From assembly GCA_030141605.1 (NCBI GenBank), contig JAQGDQ010001228.1, positions 12,498 through 53,703 on the forward strand: 41,206 nt of DNA. Reading direction: 5' to 3'. A program made the position numbers and the translations under genes. The stretch's first letter is position 1. Each line of letters begins with the position of its first letter. The notes beneath the pieces were generated by a model. It worked only from the letters and a program-made list of their open reading frames with translations. It had not been told where the DNA came from and made no database searches. Of the stretch, positions 1 to 41,206 are shown piece after piece. This DNA is from Tubiluchus corallicola (lineage: Eukaryota; Priapulida; Priapulimorpha; Priapulimorphida; Tubiluchidae).

Positions 1-127
1 GAAGGAGAGAGAGAGAGAGAGAGAGAATGAGAAAGAGAAAGAGAGAGAGAAACAGAGAAAGAGAGAGAGAGAATGAAAGAGAGGGGAGAGAGTGAGAGAG
101 AGAGAGAGTGAAAGAATGAGAGAGAGA

Positions 128-182
<55 letters not shown>
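1..182. repeat. GA microsatellite ending in a G run
   Basis: Nearly continuous GAGAGA with GAAA and GAATGA interruptions, then ten or more G residues (172-182). The array starts before the window. Confidence 0.95.
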
Positions 183-183
<1 letters not shown>

Positions 184-1551
184 AGAGGTAAGGCAAAACT
201 TGAGCTGTTGGCTTGGTCAAGAACCTGTTAGACTTAAATTATGATTCTGAACACGAGCATCATCCATTATCTGATGTTTCTGCTTGAAGAGATTGCGGCA
301 AAATATTTATGACCTTTTTCAACAGAGAAAAGCCAACGAACGGCCTTGAAGTAAAAAGTTTAGTACTTCAAAAACAATCAGAACTTTTATTTCTGTACTT
401 ATTCCATTCTTTCCACTTTTTTCAGCTTCTTGTCTCCTTCTCTCAGCTATTCACGATTTTGTGACAAATGAGAACTCAACAGTTTAGGTTCGTTTATCAA
501 GTTTGTATCACTAAAGAACATCATTTTCTTTATTGTTTTTCTTTTTTAAACATTTTTATCTAAAATTTAATGCGCATTATAACGTGTTTTGAATAAATGA
601 AATATCGTTGATCAAGGTTCTAATTGTGAATCTCTATGCAAATTTTGAATCCCTAAGTCTCCAATGCAAGAAATTAATGCCTTGAAACTTATACTGAAAA
701 CAAAATATATTTGAGTCAGTGATTTTTTATGGAATTTGTAACAATTTTGCAATTTGAGAAATAGCAAGAAAAAAGAATAAAACGTTTGGTAGTCTCAAAA
801 ATGCATTTTCATCCTGTCACTTCCAAATGCTGCACTTTGATACGTCCTTGGCAGGTATTGAGTTTGTTGCACCCAAACTACTTTTCACTGCAATTATCCT
901 GCAGGTGTTAGAAAATTCAATGTAATAACTACTGATCCTGGGATTTGACCAGCCTACAGGTATTAATCTTCACTCTAGACGCAATCATGTAGGATAAGAA
1001 TTATGTATTTAAATACATTAATCCTCCAGCAAAACAATGTTATTTAAAACACTGAGTCGTAATAAGCGGCTTAAGTTCTTGTGTGAGTAAAAACACGTGA
1101 TTAAACTATTCTAGTCACGTAAGACAAGCATTTTTTGGGTTAAAACATTAAACACACTTAAAATATTTAACACGCAAAAACTTCAGACAAACTGAGCTGT
1201 TGAATTTACACATTTTAATTCTTGTTTTAGACAAATACATCTATTTCCTGTGTAACTTGACCGCAGGTTTTTGACTGACCTTTACTGCACTCATAAGACA
1301 AAAAACAAAAAGAAAAAAGAAGTAGAATTTATAAAACATTACAGTAGTTATAATAATCAAAGTTAATTGATGATTCAAATCATTCAATGATCACAGCAGG
1401 AACTAAACAGCAAATATTTGATGAACTGTATAATATCAAGAACATCAGAGAGATCAGGCGCCACCTCACGGCACAAATACTACAATTGATAGATTTATAT
1501 TAAAGCTTACTATAAATATAGAGGTAACAATGTTTTTAATCAGCTTTGGGC

Positions 1552-1593
<42 letters not shown>

Positions 1594-2757
1594 CGGTCAT
1601 TCACATTTAAGGCAAAAAATGAGTCAAACAGTCACATGTTGAACTCTTACATCTCTTGCCATGAACTCCATCTCGTCAACTTGCTATGCTATTCAACCCA
1701 CCAGTATCAATAATGCGATCTTTGATTAGATTTCGATTTTAATTTAATTCAGTAAACATTGTACAATGTTACATGTATTTACAACACACAAAAATTATTG
1801 GTAAAGCTGCTTATTACATATACATATTAACATACGTATTAAAATATATGTAAATAAAATACATATTCAAAATACCTTGCCTAAAAATTACCAACTTAAA
1901 ATCATCATATAATATCTTTGGCGATATCTAAAAAACAGAAATTGTTACAACACAAAGGGTTTATACAACAACTAATTATATCATTTTTACGTGCAAGCCT
2001 GTGAAATGTTCGTGCATTATTGGTCTTTTGTGGGCAAATGTTATTAGTGTTACAGAGTAAGTCTGATTTCTGTTTGCTCATAATGATTTTTGAGGCTTAG
2101 CTAGTTGCATCAATAGCAGCATCAGCGGAATAATTAGGGCGTCATTAATAATGACAAGTCAATCCCACGTTAACATAACTGCAACTCCGTTTCAAGCTCA
2201 TGTATGAACATTTTTCACTTTTTGGTGATTTCTAGTAAAAGTTTTAGCTCCTTTATAATGCCCAGTTGATTAAATAGGTACCAGTCCGGCTACAACCAAA
2301 TAGATAGATTACACCAGACATCACGGTTTGCACGCTACAAGCAGATTCAATTCTGTTCCATCCACACAATAGAGAGACGTAAGTAACACAGAAGTGAAAA
2401 ATAAGTGCTTCGGAGTGTGTCGGTAAAACTCGGAACCGACACATTTTGTTTGTGCTGAAACCACGGAGCTATAAAATCGAACAGTAGCGCGAATAGAATC
2501 GGTTTTATTAATAATCATTGTACATGTATCATCATTGTAATTAAGTCACGTGAATTTGTTGTCGTAATTGTGTTAATTGTAACTTCAAGGCTAAGTAATC
2601 AACATCTGATGCTCAAAAAAGCCTAATTTCAAGATGGCTGCCTAGAAGAACGTAAATGCAGCTGTTCATATTGTATACTAGCCATATCGCATTTTCTACT
2701 ACAGGTAGAATGGTGTAGGCTAACGAATACATTTTTGCTATATAAAACATCAAGCAA
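183..2757. other. Intergenic stretch without a recognisable gene
   Basis: AT-rich sequence with stops in all frames. The only structure seen is a second GA array at 1554-1592. The short frames at 2253-2518 look like chance ORFs: they overlap on the same strand in two frames and match no family I know. Confidence 0.7.
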
Positions 2758-2949
2758 TTGGACAGACAGATAGTTCGAGAAACAGACAGACAGATAGACA
2801 GGCAGACAGACAGATAGATAGACAGACAGTCACACGGACAGGCTGACGGATGGATAAACAGGTTGACAAACAGACAGACCGGCAGACAGACAGACAGGCT
2901 GACGGATGGATAAACAGGTTGACAGACAGACAGACAGAGAAACAGAGTG

Positions 2950-3017
<68 letters not shown>
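2758..3017. repeat. GACA-type repeat followed by (TTA)n
   Basis: Positions 2760-2946 are GACA/CAGA/GATA-type tetranucleotides with an inner duplication (ACGGATGGATAAACAGGTTG occurs twice). Positions 2950-3017 are a pure TTA run of more than 20 triplets. Frames through them give poly-Tyr or Cys-Leu-Ser strings and are not genes. Confidence 0.93.
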
Positions 3018-3018
<1 letters not shown>

Positions 3019-3191
3019 AATTTTTTATCCAAAATGTAATACACATAGATACACAAGCTCAAAAGTTGATCCAACGCAGAAGTGTATATTGACTGTGCAG
3101 TCAAAGGAAAGCCACGCCCTCTCTCGCTCAGGGTCACTGGCTTGCTCGTTGTGTAGGTGCAACCGTGAAGAAGAAACATACGAGAAAAACA

Positions 3192-3255
3192 CAATGAGTG
3201 AACGTTTAGTATGAGTGAACGTTTAGTATGAGTGAACGTTTAGTATGAGTGAACT
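3192..3255. repeat. 17-bp tandem repeat, about 4 copies
   Basis: TATGAGTGAACGTTTAG is repeated in tandem; the last copy is truncated (GAGTGAACTTAG). Confidence 0.9.
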
Positions 3256-3460
3256 TAGTGCCATTTGCCACTTATTCCAGACAACAAGAAACTGTCTAGC
3301 AAATCAACTCAAAGAGGAGTTTATAATTTCATATAAATTTCATTTATTTTAAGTGGATTGATATACAGTGATATTACTGACCGAAGTTTTTCCTCTGTGT
3401 TATAAATATATTTTAGTTGAGAATAGATATATACTACAGGTTAGTTCAATAACAGGACGA

Positions 3461-3596
3461 TAGAATAGAATAGAATAGAATAGAATAGAATAGAATAGAA
3501 TAGAATAGAATAGAATAGAATAGAATAGAATAGAATAGAATAGAATAGAATAGAATGGAATAGAATAGAATAGAATGGAATAGAATAGAATAGAAT
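3461..3596. repeat. TAGAA pentanucleotide array
   Basis: About 27 copies of TAGAA, with two TGGAA variants near the right end. Confidence 0.97.
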
Positions 3597-3861
3597 TATT
3601 TCATTCAATGTTTTGTGATATCAAGGTCTGTCTGGTCTTCAATGAAAAAAGTCTACCTAAACCGCACGAACTTCTTGTAAAGGTAAAATTATAGACGTTT
3701 TTTACTTACTGTGCAACCTGAACACTTCAACTAAAATCCGGCTTAAACAAACCTGAATCTGTATGGAAAGTGTTCGCCTTTCACTGTTCTAGTTTTGCTT
3801 CGGTGTAACAAGTTTCCACTTTTTGCGGTTTTGAGCTTTTACCGCTTTTGCGATTTTATTG

Positions 3862-3863
3862 TC

Positions 3864-3904
<41 letters not shown>

Positions 3905-3948
3905 TAATGATAATAACAGTAACAGTAACAGTAATAATAATAATCGTA

Positions 3949-4034
<86 letters not shown>
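3862..4034. repeat. AAT microsatellite, interrupted
   Basis: Two AAT runs (3864-3902 and about 3946-4034) are separated by AACAGTAACAGT-type triplets. Translations are poly-Asn, poly-Ile or poly-Tyr and have no coding support. Confidence 0.95.
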
Positions 4035-5480
4035 CCTTATTTAAAGTCTTCTTTAAAATCAACAGACAACACATACCTGCCATGAAGCTTTTACCGCCGA
4101 CTGTAAATAACTAACTACACCATGCGTGTAAAACAAAGCCGTTTGTTGCGACAGTTCAGCAACGTCAGTTATTTTACGTGGATTTTACTTAATTATGCAT
4201 TAGTCTGTGTGTTGAGTGATTTACTAGTAGGATCTTGCTTGGGAGCAAGAAAAACTGAACTAGGTAAGGTTCTAGCTCGCAGTTAAAACTGTTAGTATTA
4301 GAATAGCATGGGTTGCGAGGCGTTGCCAAGTGTACACAAATACGTTGTATGGTACACTTAACCTTTGATCTTTTCATGATCATTATCAATCGCTGGAACT
4401 GTGAAAAGGCATATTTGTGAGCTAAATGTAAATGTTCTAGAACGGCAAATTAAAACTGTTTCATTGAGCTGAATCTTTCAGTGTTGTTCTTAGCAGAAAT
4501 TTCATCTTCTTTGTAGCAGGTACGCCTGCGTCTGAGAGAATTCGGGGAAGGCAGTAGACCTTTGGAAGAAGGCACCGCGGGCGTAGAAACTGATTTTCTG
4601 TTTCCAGCCTGGGATTAACCATTAAAGGAAAGAACAAGTCACTCGGTATGTTTGGCTTATTTTGCTGTTGTCTTTAAAATTTAGAAAACTATAACAAAAA
4701 ACTGCCTATAAAGCAGAAATTTAGAATATGCTACCTCTGAACTGAAATTTTCAGGCGTGGTGGTTGCTGCAATTCACTTGAAAGTTATGACGTAGCTGGG
4801 AGACTTCGTAACTTTTCGTAGGTGCATCGTGGCTTTCCGGAAGCGCTCGCTGCTTAAACTAGTTCAAACTTCAGCAGCTTAGCTAATGTTAACGCAAAAA
4901 TATTATAAAATTATCTATTTTTTGTAAAAACTTATTATACCTTTCACGGGAAAGATAATGTGTTGCGACGTTTATTCAGGACGAATGACGTCATTTTAAG
5001 GAAGAATGGGCAGTGAAAGTGGGAGCGCCCAAGCGGGTAACGATAGCGACTTTTCAGTGATTTTACTAGTTACACGAGTCACTTATATGTGGAGGTAGCT
5101 AGTGAAAGTAGTGAAAGTGGTGTGACTTGCTTTTTGCATTGTAAAAAGTACTATAGTATACTTCAAATATGTAACAATGTGTGTGTAATATGAATATCTA
5201 ATCTAATATGTATAAATTCTACAATAAAGTAAATAATAATAATAGTAACAACTAAAGGTGAAAACTAATATTATAGTTTGCTGATAATACAATGTTTGGT
5301 AACTACTATATAAACCCCATAGCTATCAAAAACAAAATATCTAAACCTTCTAGTACCTGAAGCATTGGAAGGTGATAATGTTGATAAAATTATAATACTT
5401 TGTCGCAGACACTTGCGATGCTGCAGTGGATGCTGATGTTGAAGAAGATCTTGCAGAACCAGCAGGTCTGTTCGTCCTGG
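4035..5480. other. Intergenic stretch, nothing recognised
   Basis: No exon with family motifs, RNA gene or repeat array is visible on either strand. Confidence 0.6.
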
Positions 5481-5692
5481 GTTGAGTGACCGAGTGGTTT
5501 AGATTTCAGACTGCAACTACGCAGTCTAGAGTTCAATACTATCGGTCACCAACGCCCAGGCATATACCCTACATGTTATTCGCTGTTCGTGTGTCGCGTC
5601 CTTGCCTGTATAAGTCGCTAAACAGCCATTAGTGTTGTCTGTTAAATGAGCAACGGTAAATAAATCTTGACTTTGTCTTTGACTATAGAAAT
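5481..5692 (+). mobile_element. tRNA-derived SINE (Leu/Ser-type head)
   Basis: The head at 5481-5552 is tRNA-like. It has an A-box-like TGACCGAGTGG at 5487-5497, as in type II (Leu/Ser) tRNAs, a stem AGACTGC/GCAGTCT, and a B-box-like GAGTTCAATAC at 5529-5539. The unrelated body ends in an AAATAAATCTTGAC region and a short TTTGTCTTTGAC tail. A functional tRNA is unlikely because the B box is degenerate and acceptor pairing is poor. Confidence 0.6.
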
Positions 5693-6984
5693 ACACGAAA
5701 GCCTAAGCAAAGTAGAAGCTCTAGATGGAGAATAGAAGGAATAAATTGGATGGAGGCAGGCATTAAGTAACATTAAAATAGCATTACTTCATTTTGCATT
5801 CGACTTTGATTAACCTCATCAATAGTTCCGTCGCAGTGTGGGTTCACTACATTTAGAGATGTTGTGATGCGTTCCCACATTTTCTTTTTCTTTTTTAAAG
5901 TTGCCCGGTGGCATTCAAGTAAACAGTAAGTGTTATTAGTCATTGCCTCTATCAACAAATTTGCCTCTGATAGAGAGAAATTAGTTTTCGCTTCTTGCTC
6001 GCAATTTCTAATAAATTCAGTGAAAATGTAGTGAAGAAAACTTTACATTTGATCAAATGTTAACAGACTATGTAAGACTACATTACATTAGCACTAAATA
6101 TAACATTACACATCATAGTCAGAAAATCAGGTTAAATGAGTGGTCTCCAGGCAGAGATATCTAGCACAGGACCGAATGGATAAGATATGATGTAATATCA
6201 ATGATATGATATGTGTCTGACAATGATGTTAAAACAGTCCGCAAATTAGCAAACATCTGTGTCAATCAAGTTGTTACAGACAGTTTTTGCTCTGTAGACT
6301 TGGTTCGATTTTCAAAAACAAAAACCTAAAAATATTGCATTGTAACATAAAAACCCAAGCTTAAAAACTGTGGGAGGCGTAATAACGTTGCCTGATATTT
6401 AAGCTGTTTCTACTGCTCTCTCCACCACTATAATTATGTCAACATTTAGAGCGCCGACGTTCGAAAGTGGTGACAAACCAAAAAATAAAAATTAAAAAAG
6501 CACAAACTTGAAAACATTGCATAAAGTTTTACGATACTAAAAGCCAAAAACGTATCAGTAGGTATTAGGCAGAATTTTAAAAACGAACGAAATTTTGGGT
6601 TAATCACAACACGTTTTACAGAATTTAATTCCACTATATTTTAATGTCGCATTCATTTGTATGTTCATAGTCAAGCAGTTCGTAAGAAGACTTCGCGAAT
6701 AGCTCTTTGGAAAGCTTCTTACGAGCTTCGTAAAAAAAATCCTATGAAAATTCTTACGAACATGATAGTGAATCCGGTCCCTGCAAGTAATTCAAAATGA
6801 GTGTATAGTGGTGCATAGCCTGTAGGCCCTATACGTTCAGACCCTTCGTTTATTTGACAGTCTTGGGCACGTGAAGCCCTTATTCCGTCCCGGCGTAGTT
6901 AGGGTAATTACAAAAAAGTCTGTTAGGGTAAGAATCAACCGTAAATGAAAACCTAGAGCACAATTTTCAAGTGCAAGTACTTTT
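5693..6984. other. Intergenic stretch with one short hairpin
   Basis: No gene is seen. Around 6679-6722, CGTAAGAAG and CTTCTTACG form a 9-bp inverted repeat, and the motif recurs nearby (TTCTTACGAAC), which may mark an eroded MITE end. Confidence 0.5.
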
Positions 6985-7071
6985 GGATATTTCCAATAAT
7001 ATCAATATCTCTCATTAGGTGGGGACACCATACAGGCGTACAATATTCAACAATAGGGCGAAATGTAAGAT
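6985..7071 (-). mobile_element. LINE reverse transcriptase, 3' end fragment
   Basis: On the minus strand this reads RPIVEYCTPVWCPHLMRDID followed by IIGNIQK. It matches the conserved end of CR1-like LINE ORF2 (VRP-LEYC--VW-PH---DI--LE-VQ). It probably belongs to the same decayed element as 8589-10320. The roughly 1.5 kb between the pieces exceeds the roughly 0.45 kb expected, so something was inserted or rearranged. Confidence 0.65.
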
Positions 7072-8588
7072 TTAAAAACTATCTTGTCTGTACTAAACTG
7101 CAAACAACAAAATATCGTATTTGTTACACGATTTGCTTTAAAAGCAATTTCACGGGTATTTGTCCTTTGTAAAAATTGCTAAAGGCGTGGAAATGTCACG
7201 TAATGAATGTCTAACACTGGTTTGTCAATTTCAAGACAGAACACAGTTCAGCAAATTGGAGATGAACAAATTTATCATAGATCAGTGGCAGAGGAATAAG
7301 CAGTTAACGGGCGAGTTACCAGAAGTTACTCCAATTTTTACTAATACATTAAGACTGCCGCTGGGAAAGTACGATAGACTAAAAGAAACTAGTGCATTTT
7401 CGTTATTGTTAATCAGCTGTTTTAAGCTTTTAAGCAACAGGTTAGGATTAGTTGAAGATGACAAATGTGTCAATGTGGTAGCATCCAAACACCAGAACAT
7501 GTAATTTTTGATTACCATCTAGTATTAGATGAACGCAGGACAGCTTGGGAAAATGCAAACTGGTAATAGAAATATAAGAAATGTCTGCAGACAACGTAAC
7601 GAAAATAATTTAAAATTTTATCAGAAAATTGTACATCACTTGCTTGCAAACCAAAAGTGCTCATAAGTCGGCATATTTAAAACTACGTTATGATGCTTCA
7701 AAGTAGAATGCACCAAAAATTTGGTCAAATGTCAATTTTTTGTTTCTTATAACCACAAATGCAAAAATGAGTTCGACTTTTATATTCTAGCATCAAATTA
7801 TCAGAAAAATGTTAAAAAATACTAAATAATATTTTTTTAGTCCCGTACCCACTTCTCTGCCTATAAACCAGTTCTGCAATTGCAAAAAAACGTGTATTTT
7901 CAAACTACGATAGTAGCTCATAGAAGCTGTTATTTTACTTCGGGTTTTCTCTGTTGCCAAACCCAGGCCTTCGCCAGGAACAATCATCTAACTGGATTAA
8001 AACAAAACTTCAATTTGTTATTGCAAAGTCCGTAGCAACCAACATTTTTGCAGTTGCTAAGTATTTTGTAGAGACGCGACAAAAAACAACGGCTAACTTT
8101 AACAGCGATTTTCTCAAGATTACATTTTTCAGTGAGTGCACCACAATTTTAAGGTGGATTACCTCAGCTTAGAGATAACATAGGATGATGAGCTTGGCAT
8201 CAAAATGATCCTCATGTAATGGAGATTCAGGGTATGTGAATAGCTAGAAAAGCTTATGGACGATTCTGCTACGCAAAATTGGTTTTAGATATAAAATAAA
8301 CTAGTGTAATTAATTAATAGTGGTAACTAACAATAATTTTAATTAAATCTGCTATGAGCGCTGTTGTATGTAAATTTCAATAATTGTAATTGCAACTGTG
8401 TTGTTGAATATAATATCGAACATATATACTTACATTTAGCATAAATGTGCCCTGCAATTATTGGGTTTAATTTGGAATGTACATCATGTGTTTTCTAGAT
8501 AAACGATTTATAATAATAATAATCACGGCAATGCTCACAAAGATTATAGGATATAGCAATACCTATATTATACAGGGAAGTTGTAAAG
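7072..8588. other. Stretch inside the LINE remains, no gene assigned
   Basis: One plus-strand frame (first ATG at 7193, stop at 7502-7504) codes about 103 residues with unremarkable composition. It matches no family I can recognise, and no splice or promoter context supports it. A frame at 7954-8172 is similar. Both may be chance frames. Confidence 0.4.
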
Positions 8589-10320
8589 CTATTTACTGTT
8601 AGCAGCAAACAGTTTGACTGTAACATTTGAGAAAACAAAGGGCAAATCGTTGGTAAACAGAACAAGCAGGAGGGGCACTAACAGTGGCCCTTGAGGGACA
8701 CCAGAGCGGAAAGTAACAAACTCTGACACAGAGTTACTAATAACGATTATTTGTTTTTTATGTATAATAAGTGCTTCGACCATCTGTGTAAAAAGTCGTG
8801 AATGCCAAATGATAAGTAATTTGTGACGACGTACAGCATCAGGTGCTTTTTGATAATTAATATAAATTGTATCGACAAACATCTTATCATTTATTGCAAT
8901 AGTACAATCATCAATACATCCAAGAAGTTGTGTACATACAGATCTGCATGATAAAGACCTATGCTGTTGTTTTGAGGTTAAATTATGTTCATTTGGGTAG
9001 CACAAAATGATACATTCAACAACATACATTTCCATTATTTTGCTAGATATGCAAGTCAATAATTGCTAGGATTTGAACTTTCGCTCTTTTAAAAAAATAC
9101 GTTTAACGCCACATATCTTGTATAACTCAGTTTCTCAAGCACAAAATGTAAATAGCAGATGCAAATGTAAATGTCATTCGCCACTTACTTAAAGAAAATC
9201 GAAGATATCGGTGTTCTCAGTTTTGGCTTAATTTTCTTTACATTTAAGAGGAGATAATTTTATATTTGCGAGAATGCAACTATTTGGAACTTTATAGACA
9301 ACATGTGGAACATTAATATCATTGTCAACAAAATTTGAAAAACAACAATTTAAAAGTTCTACCTTTTCTTCATCAGAAACAACCAAGTTTGCAATGTCAT
9401 TTTTAAGGGCATTGCAGCATTGCCTATTATTTAAATATATTACTCCTGACATTTCCGTTTAAGATCCTCATTTCGTGACGTTTGTTCCATCGAGTTACTG
9501 TGATCTGGAAGCGACGGTTTTCACGCTCATATTCTTCTAAAGCCTGGACGTCATTGTTGCTATGACGCCAATTTTCTTTATGCAATGTGTAAAGCGTGCA
9601 GAATGAATGAATTGCGTTTCCATTTTCTTTTTAAATTTTAGTCTTACTGGGTAGATTTCTTAGGTAAACGTTTTGAAATCAAGTCTTCCACAAACGCCAG
9701 ATAACTATCGCTGTAATATTGAACAGCTAGCATGTTCAAAAAGCTGTCCCAAGTTACAGTTCTGCAGGTCACGTTTAATGAGATACCAATTTGCTTTTTT
9801 GAAGTCAAAACGTGTAAAGCTAACAGGCCTACTAGTTATAACACTTTAAGCTTAATCGTGGAGAAATTCATGGCATCGTAATTAGAAGAGACAAAAGCTT
9901 CGCAAACAGAAACATTGAAAACGTCACCGAGGCACTAAACTAAATCTAGGTAACTTTTTCTCCCTCAAACTTTATCTTTTCTAGTCGGTTTCATAATTAA
10001 TTTGTAAAGGCCTTTTTTGGTTCACGATGAGGTAAAGCTGTTCTATAGTGGCGTATTTGGGTATTCTACCATGCTGTGCCAAATAAACTCACTTAAGTTA
10101 AAATCCCCACAGGCGAGGACAGGTTTAGAAGTACAACTCAGTTCGAAAATACTAGTCACAAATTTGCTGGAACTCGACATTAGTTTAATCTGGGGACGAA
10201 AAATCACTACAAAGCTTCAGGAATTTTCTCTAGAAAAGTGGACTGCAGGGATTTGTAAAATAGAATGTTTTTCCTTCGGCGAACTTCATTCACATCTAGG
10301 CCTTTTTAAATGATAATACC
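8589..10320 (-). mobile_element. Decayed CR1-like LINE, endonuclease to reverse transcriptase
   Basis: In element order: VLACGDFNLSEF at about 10090-10120 is the APE endonuclease GDFN motif. FDFKKANWYLIKRDLQ at about 9770-9815 is the linker before the reverse transcriptase. LVVSDEEKVELLNCCFSN at about 9330-9390 is the segment preceding it. The reverse transcriptase itself (8589-9059) has TQLLGCIDDCTIAIN, FRSGVPQGPLLVPLLLVLFT and VKLFAANSK, where FADD has become FAAN. Many stops and frame changes show it is dead. It lies just downstream of the guanylate cyclase 3' end. Confidence 0.8.
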
Positions 10321-10465
10321 GTCAAAATCTTGAAAATTACAACCGTAATACAACTTTCAATTTTGTACGAAGTCATTAAGCCACTTAACAGTGCAATAGC
10401 AGCCAAACATGTGTTTCTAAAGTATTCTTTAAAAGACAACAAAATACTTGTTGTCCTCTGTTTTT

Positions 10466-10471
10466 TTTATT
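10466..10471 (-). terminator. Polyadenylation signal of the guanylate cyclase gene
   Basis: TTTATT on the plus strand reads AATAAA on the gene strand, starting 54 nt past the stop codon. It lies next to a T run that reads as an A-rich stretch. A cleavage site near 10440-10455 would give a 3' UTR of about 70-85 nt. It is the nearest canonical signal downstream of the stop. Confidence 0.65.
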
Positions 10472-10524
10472 ATCTCTTGGTAGAAAGTACTGCCATCTAC
10501 AGGCAGTAACAAACACTTGAACCT

Positions 10525-40415
<29,891 letters not shown>

Positions 40416-40595
40416 CTGTAAGAAGATTTTTAAATCTATAAATAATGAATATAATGGTAGAGTGGATTATTAGAAAGTTTGCACTATTGTACTGATTCAA
40501 AAAGTTTCATTTTGATATCGTATCTACGTTTAGGTTAAACAGAAAGTTCAGATGATATCAGAAATGCTTCTAAGCTTGGATGCTCGAATGCTTTA

Positions 40596-40812
40596 CATAC
40601 AAAGTTATGTTACTTAGCATTTTGCTTACCGGCTTGAAAGACTTATGTAACTAGAAAAGAACATTATTAATTATTTAAAATGCTTTCACCAGTTGGTAAA
40701 ATGTCGTTGATTCACATCCAGGGTGCACCACTTACTAACCAAAAACCCTATTTTTAAATTTGTTGACAAGATACATAATTTAAAATTTTACTAATTTAGT
40801 AACACTGAAACT
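40596..40812 (+). repeat. Interspersed repeat, partial copy upstream of exon 1
   Basis: Matches 18890-19090 in the same orientation: GTTACTTAGCATTT, GGCTTGAAAGACTTATGTAA, CTAGAAAAGAA, AAAATGCTTT, CCAGGGTGCACCACTTACTA and ACCAAAAACC. Confidence 0.75.
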
Positions 40813-41100
40813 GTGACGGTTGACTGCAAGTTGAAAATTTTCCATTTTACCAGCATACTACACCACCAGCAACATTTTTCAAAGTTAATTTGCACATTTT
40901 TCAGGAAAATGGTGTATATAGTTTTGAATTATGGATGAAACCTGCCACGAAGAATATGAATCAATGTGATCTCAACCAAAAGACGTTTATCGGCCATAAA
41001 AGATAAAAAATTTCGTTTTGCACCAAATCCTATGTAATAATGACATTATCAAGTAAGGAAAGAAGTAAATTATAGGAGAAGTCAAACACGTACCCTAGTG

Positions 41101-41206
41101 TTTGTTGCTCCATGCTAAGCAACACATAACTTAGTCTTTGTTGCTCCATGCCAAGCAACACGTACAATAGTGTTTGTTGCACCCTGATAAGCAACACATA
41201 CAATAG
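41101..41206. repeat. 36-bp tandem repeat of hairpin units, 3 copies, runs off the window
   Basis: The unit is TTTGTTGCTCCATGCTAAGC followed by AACACATACAATAGTG. Each unit holds an inverted repeat TGTTGCT / AGCAACA around an 8-nt loop (the last copy has TTGC / GCAA only). The period is 36 nt, and the array reaches the right edge. Confidence 0.88.

Noticed and set aside
2613-3194. 193-residue minus-strand frame with poly-Ile and Cys-Leu-Ser repeats
   Set aside because: It is a translation of the GACA and TTA microsatellites; the flanks match no protein.
7193-7504. 103-residue plus-strand frame
   Set aside because: Not called as a gene: no family match, no splice or promoter context, within decayed LINE territory. 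Kept only as a remark in the feature for this stretch.

Overview
The window is animal nuclear DNA: AT-rich, intron-rich, with canonical GT-AG splice sites, and full of microsatellites, minisatellites and decayed non-LTR, LTR and MITE-type elements. An invertebrate, perhaps marine, fits the mix of CR1-like LINEs, a BEL/Pao-like gag fragment and a tRNA-derived SINE. I cannot name the species from the sequence.

One real gene was found. It runs on the minus strand from beyond the right edge of the model (first visible exon 40280-40415) to a stop codon at 10525-10527. I reconstructed 18 exons by hand from splice sites and family motifs. Every junction agrees in phase, and together they encode 725 residues with no internal stop. 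The product is a receptor-type (membrane) guanylate cyclase of the natriuretic-peptide-receptor class. In order it has the membrane-proximal end of the ANF-receptor ligand-binding domain, one transmembrane helix, a kinase-homology (pseudokinase) domain, a dimerisation coiled coil, and the class III cyclase domain with guanylate-type specificity residues. About the first third of the receptor (signal peptide and most of the ectodomain) lies outside the window. An AATAAA signal sits 54 nt past the stop.

Layout from left to right: 1-10.4 kb is intergenic, with GA/GACA/ATT/AATAG repeats, a tRNA-derived SINE near 5.5 kb and a decayed minus-strand LINE (10.3-8.6 kb plus a 3' piece at 7.0 kb). 10.5-17.9 kb holds the cyclase domain and coiled coil; exon 16 and its flanks are duplicated in tandem there, leaving a frameshifted pseudo-exon. 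19.6-26.2 kb holds the pseudokinase exons, with a 400-bp AAT array, LINE pieces and a MITE in the introns. 26.2-36.3 kb is a single 10-kb intron. It holds an LTR-element gag remnant with SAP-like and DUF1759-like segments, and between these lies a broken intronless copy of glycogenin. 36.3-40.4 kb holds the juxtamembrane, transmembrane and ectodomain exons among ATC, CTTT and GACA repeats and a long-inverted-repeat element. The right edge is a short array of 36-bp hairpin-forming units.

The most interesting observations are the glycogenin copy inside a retroelement, the decayed duplicate of a catalytic exon, and a Gly-to-Glu change in the otherwise near-invariant FSDIVGFT motif of the cyclase.
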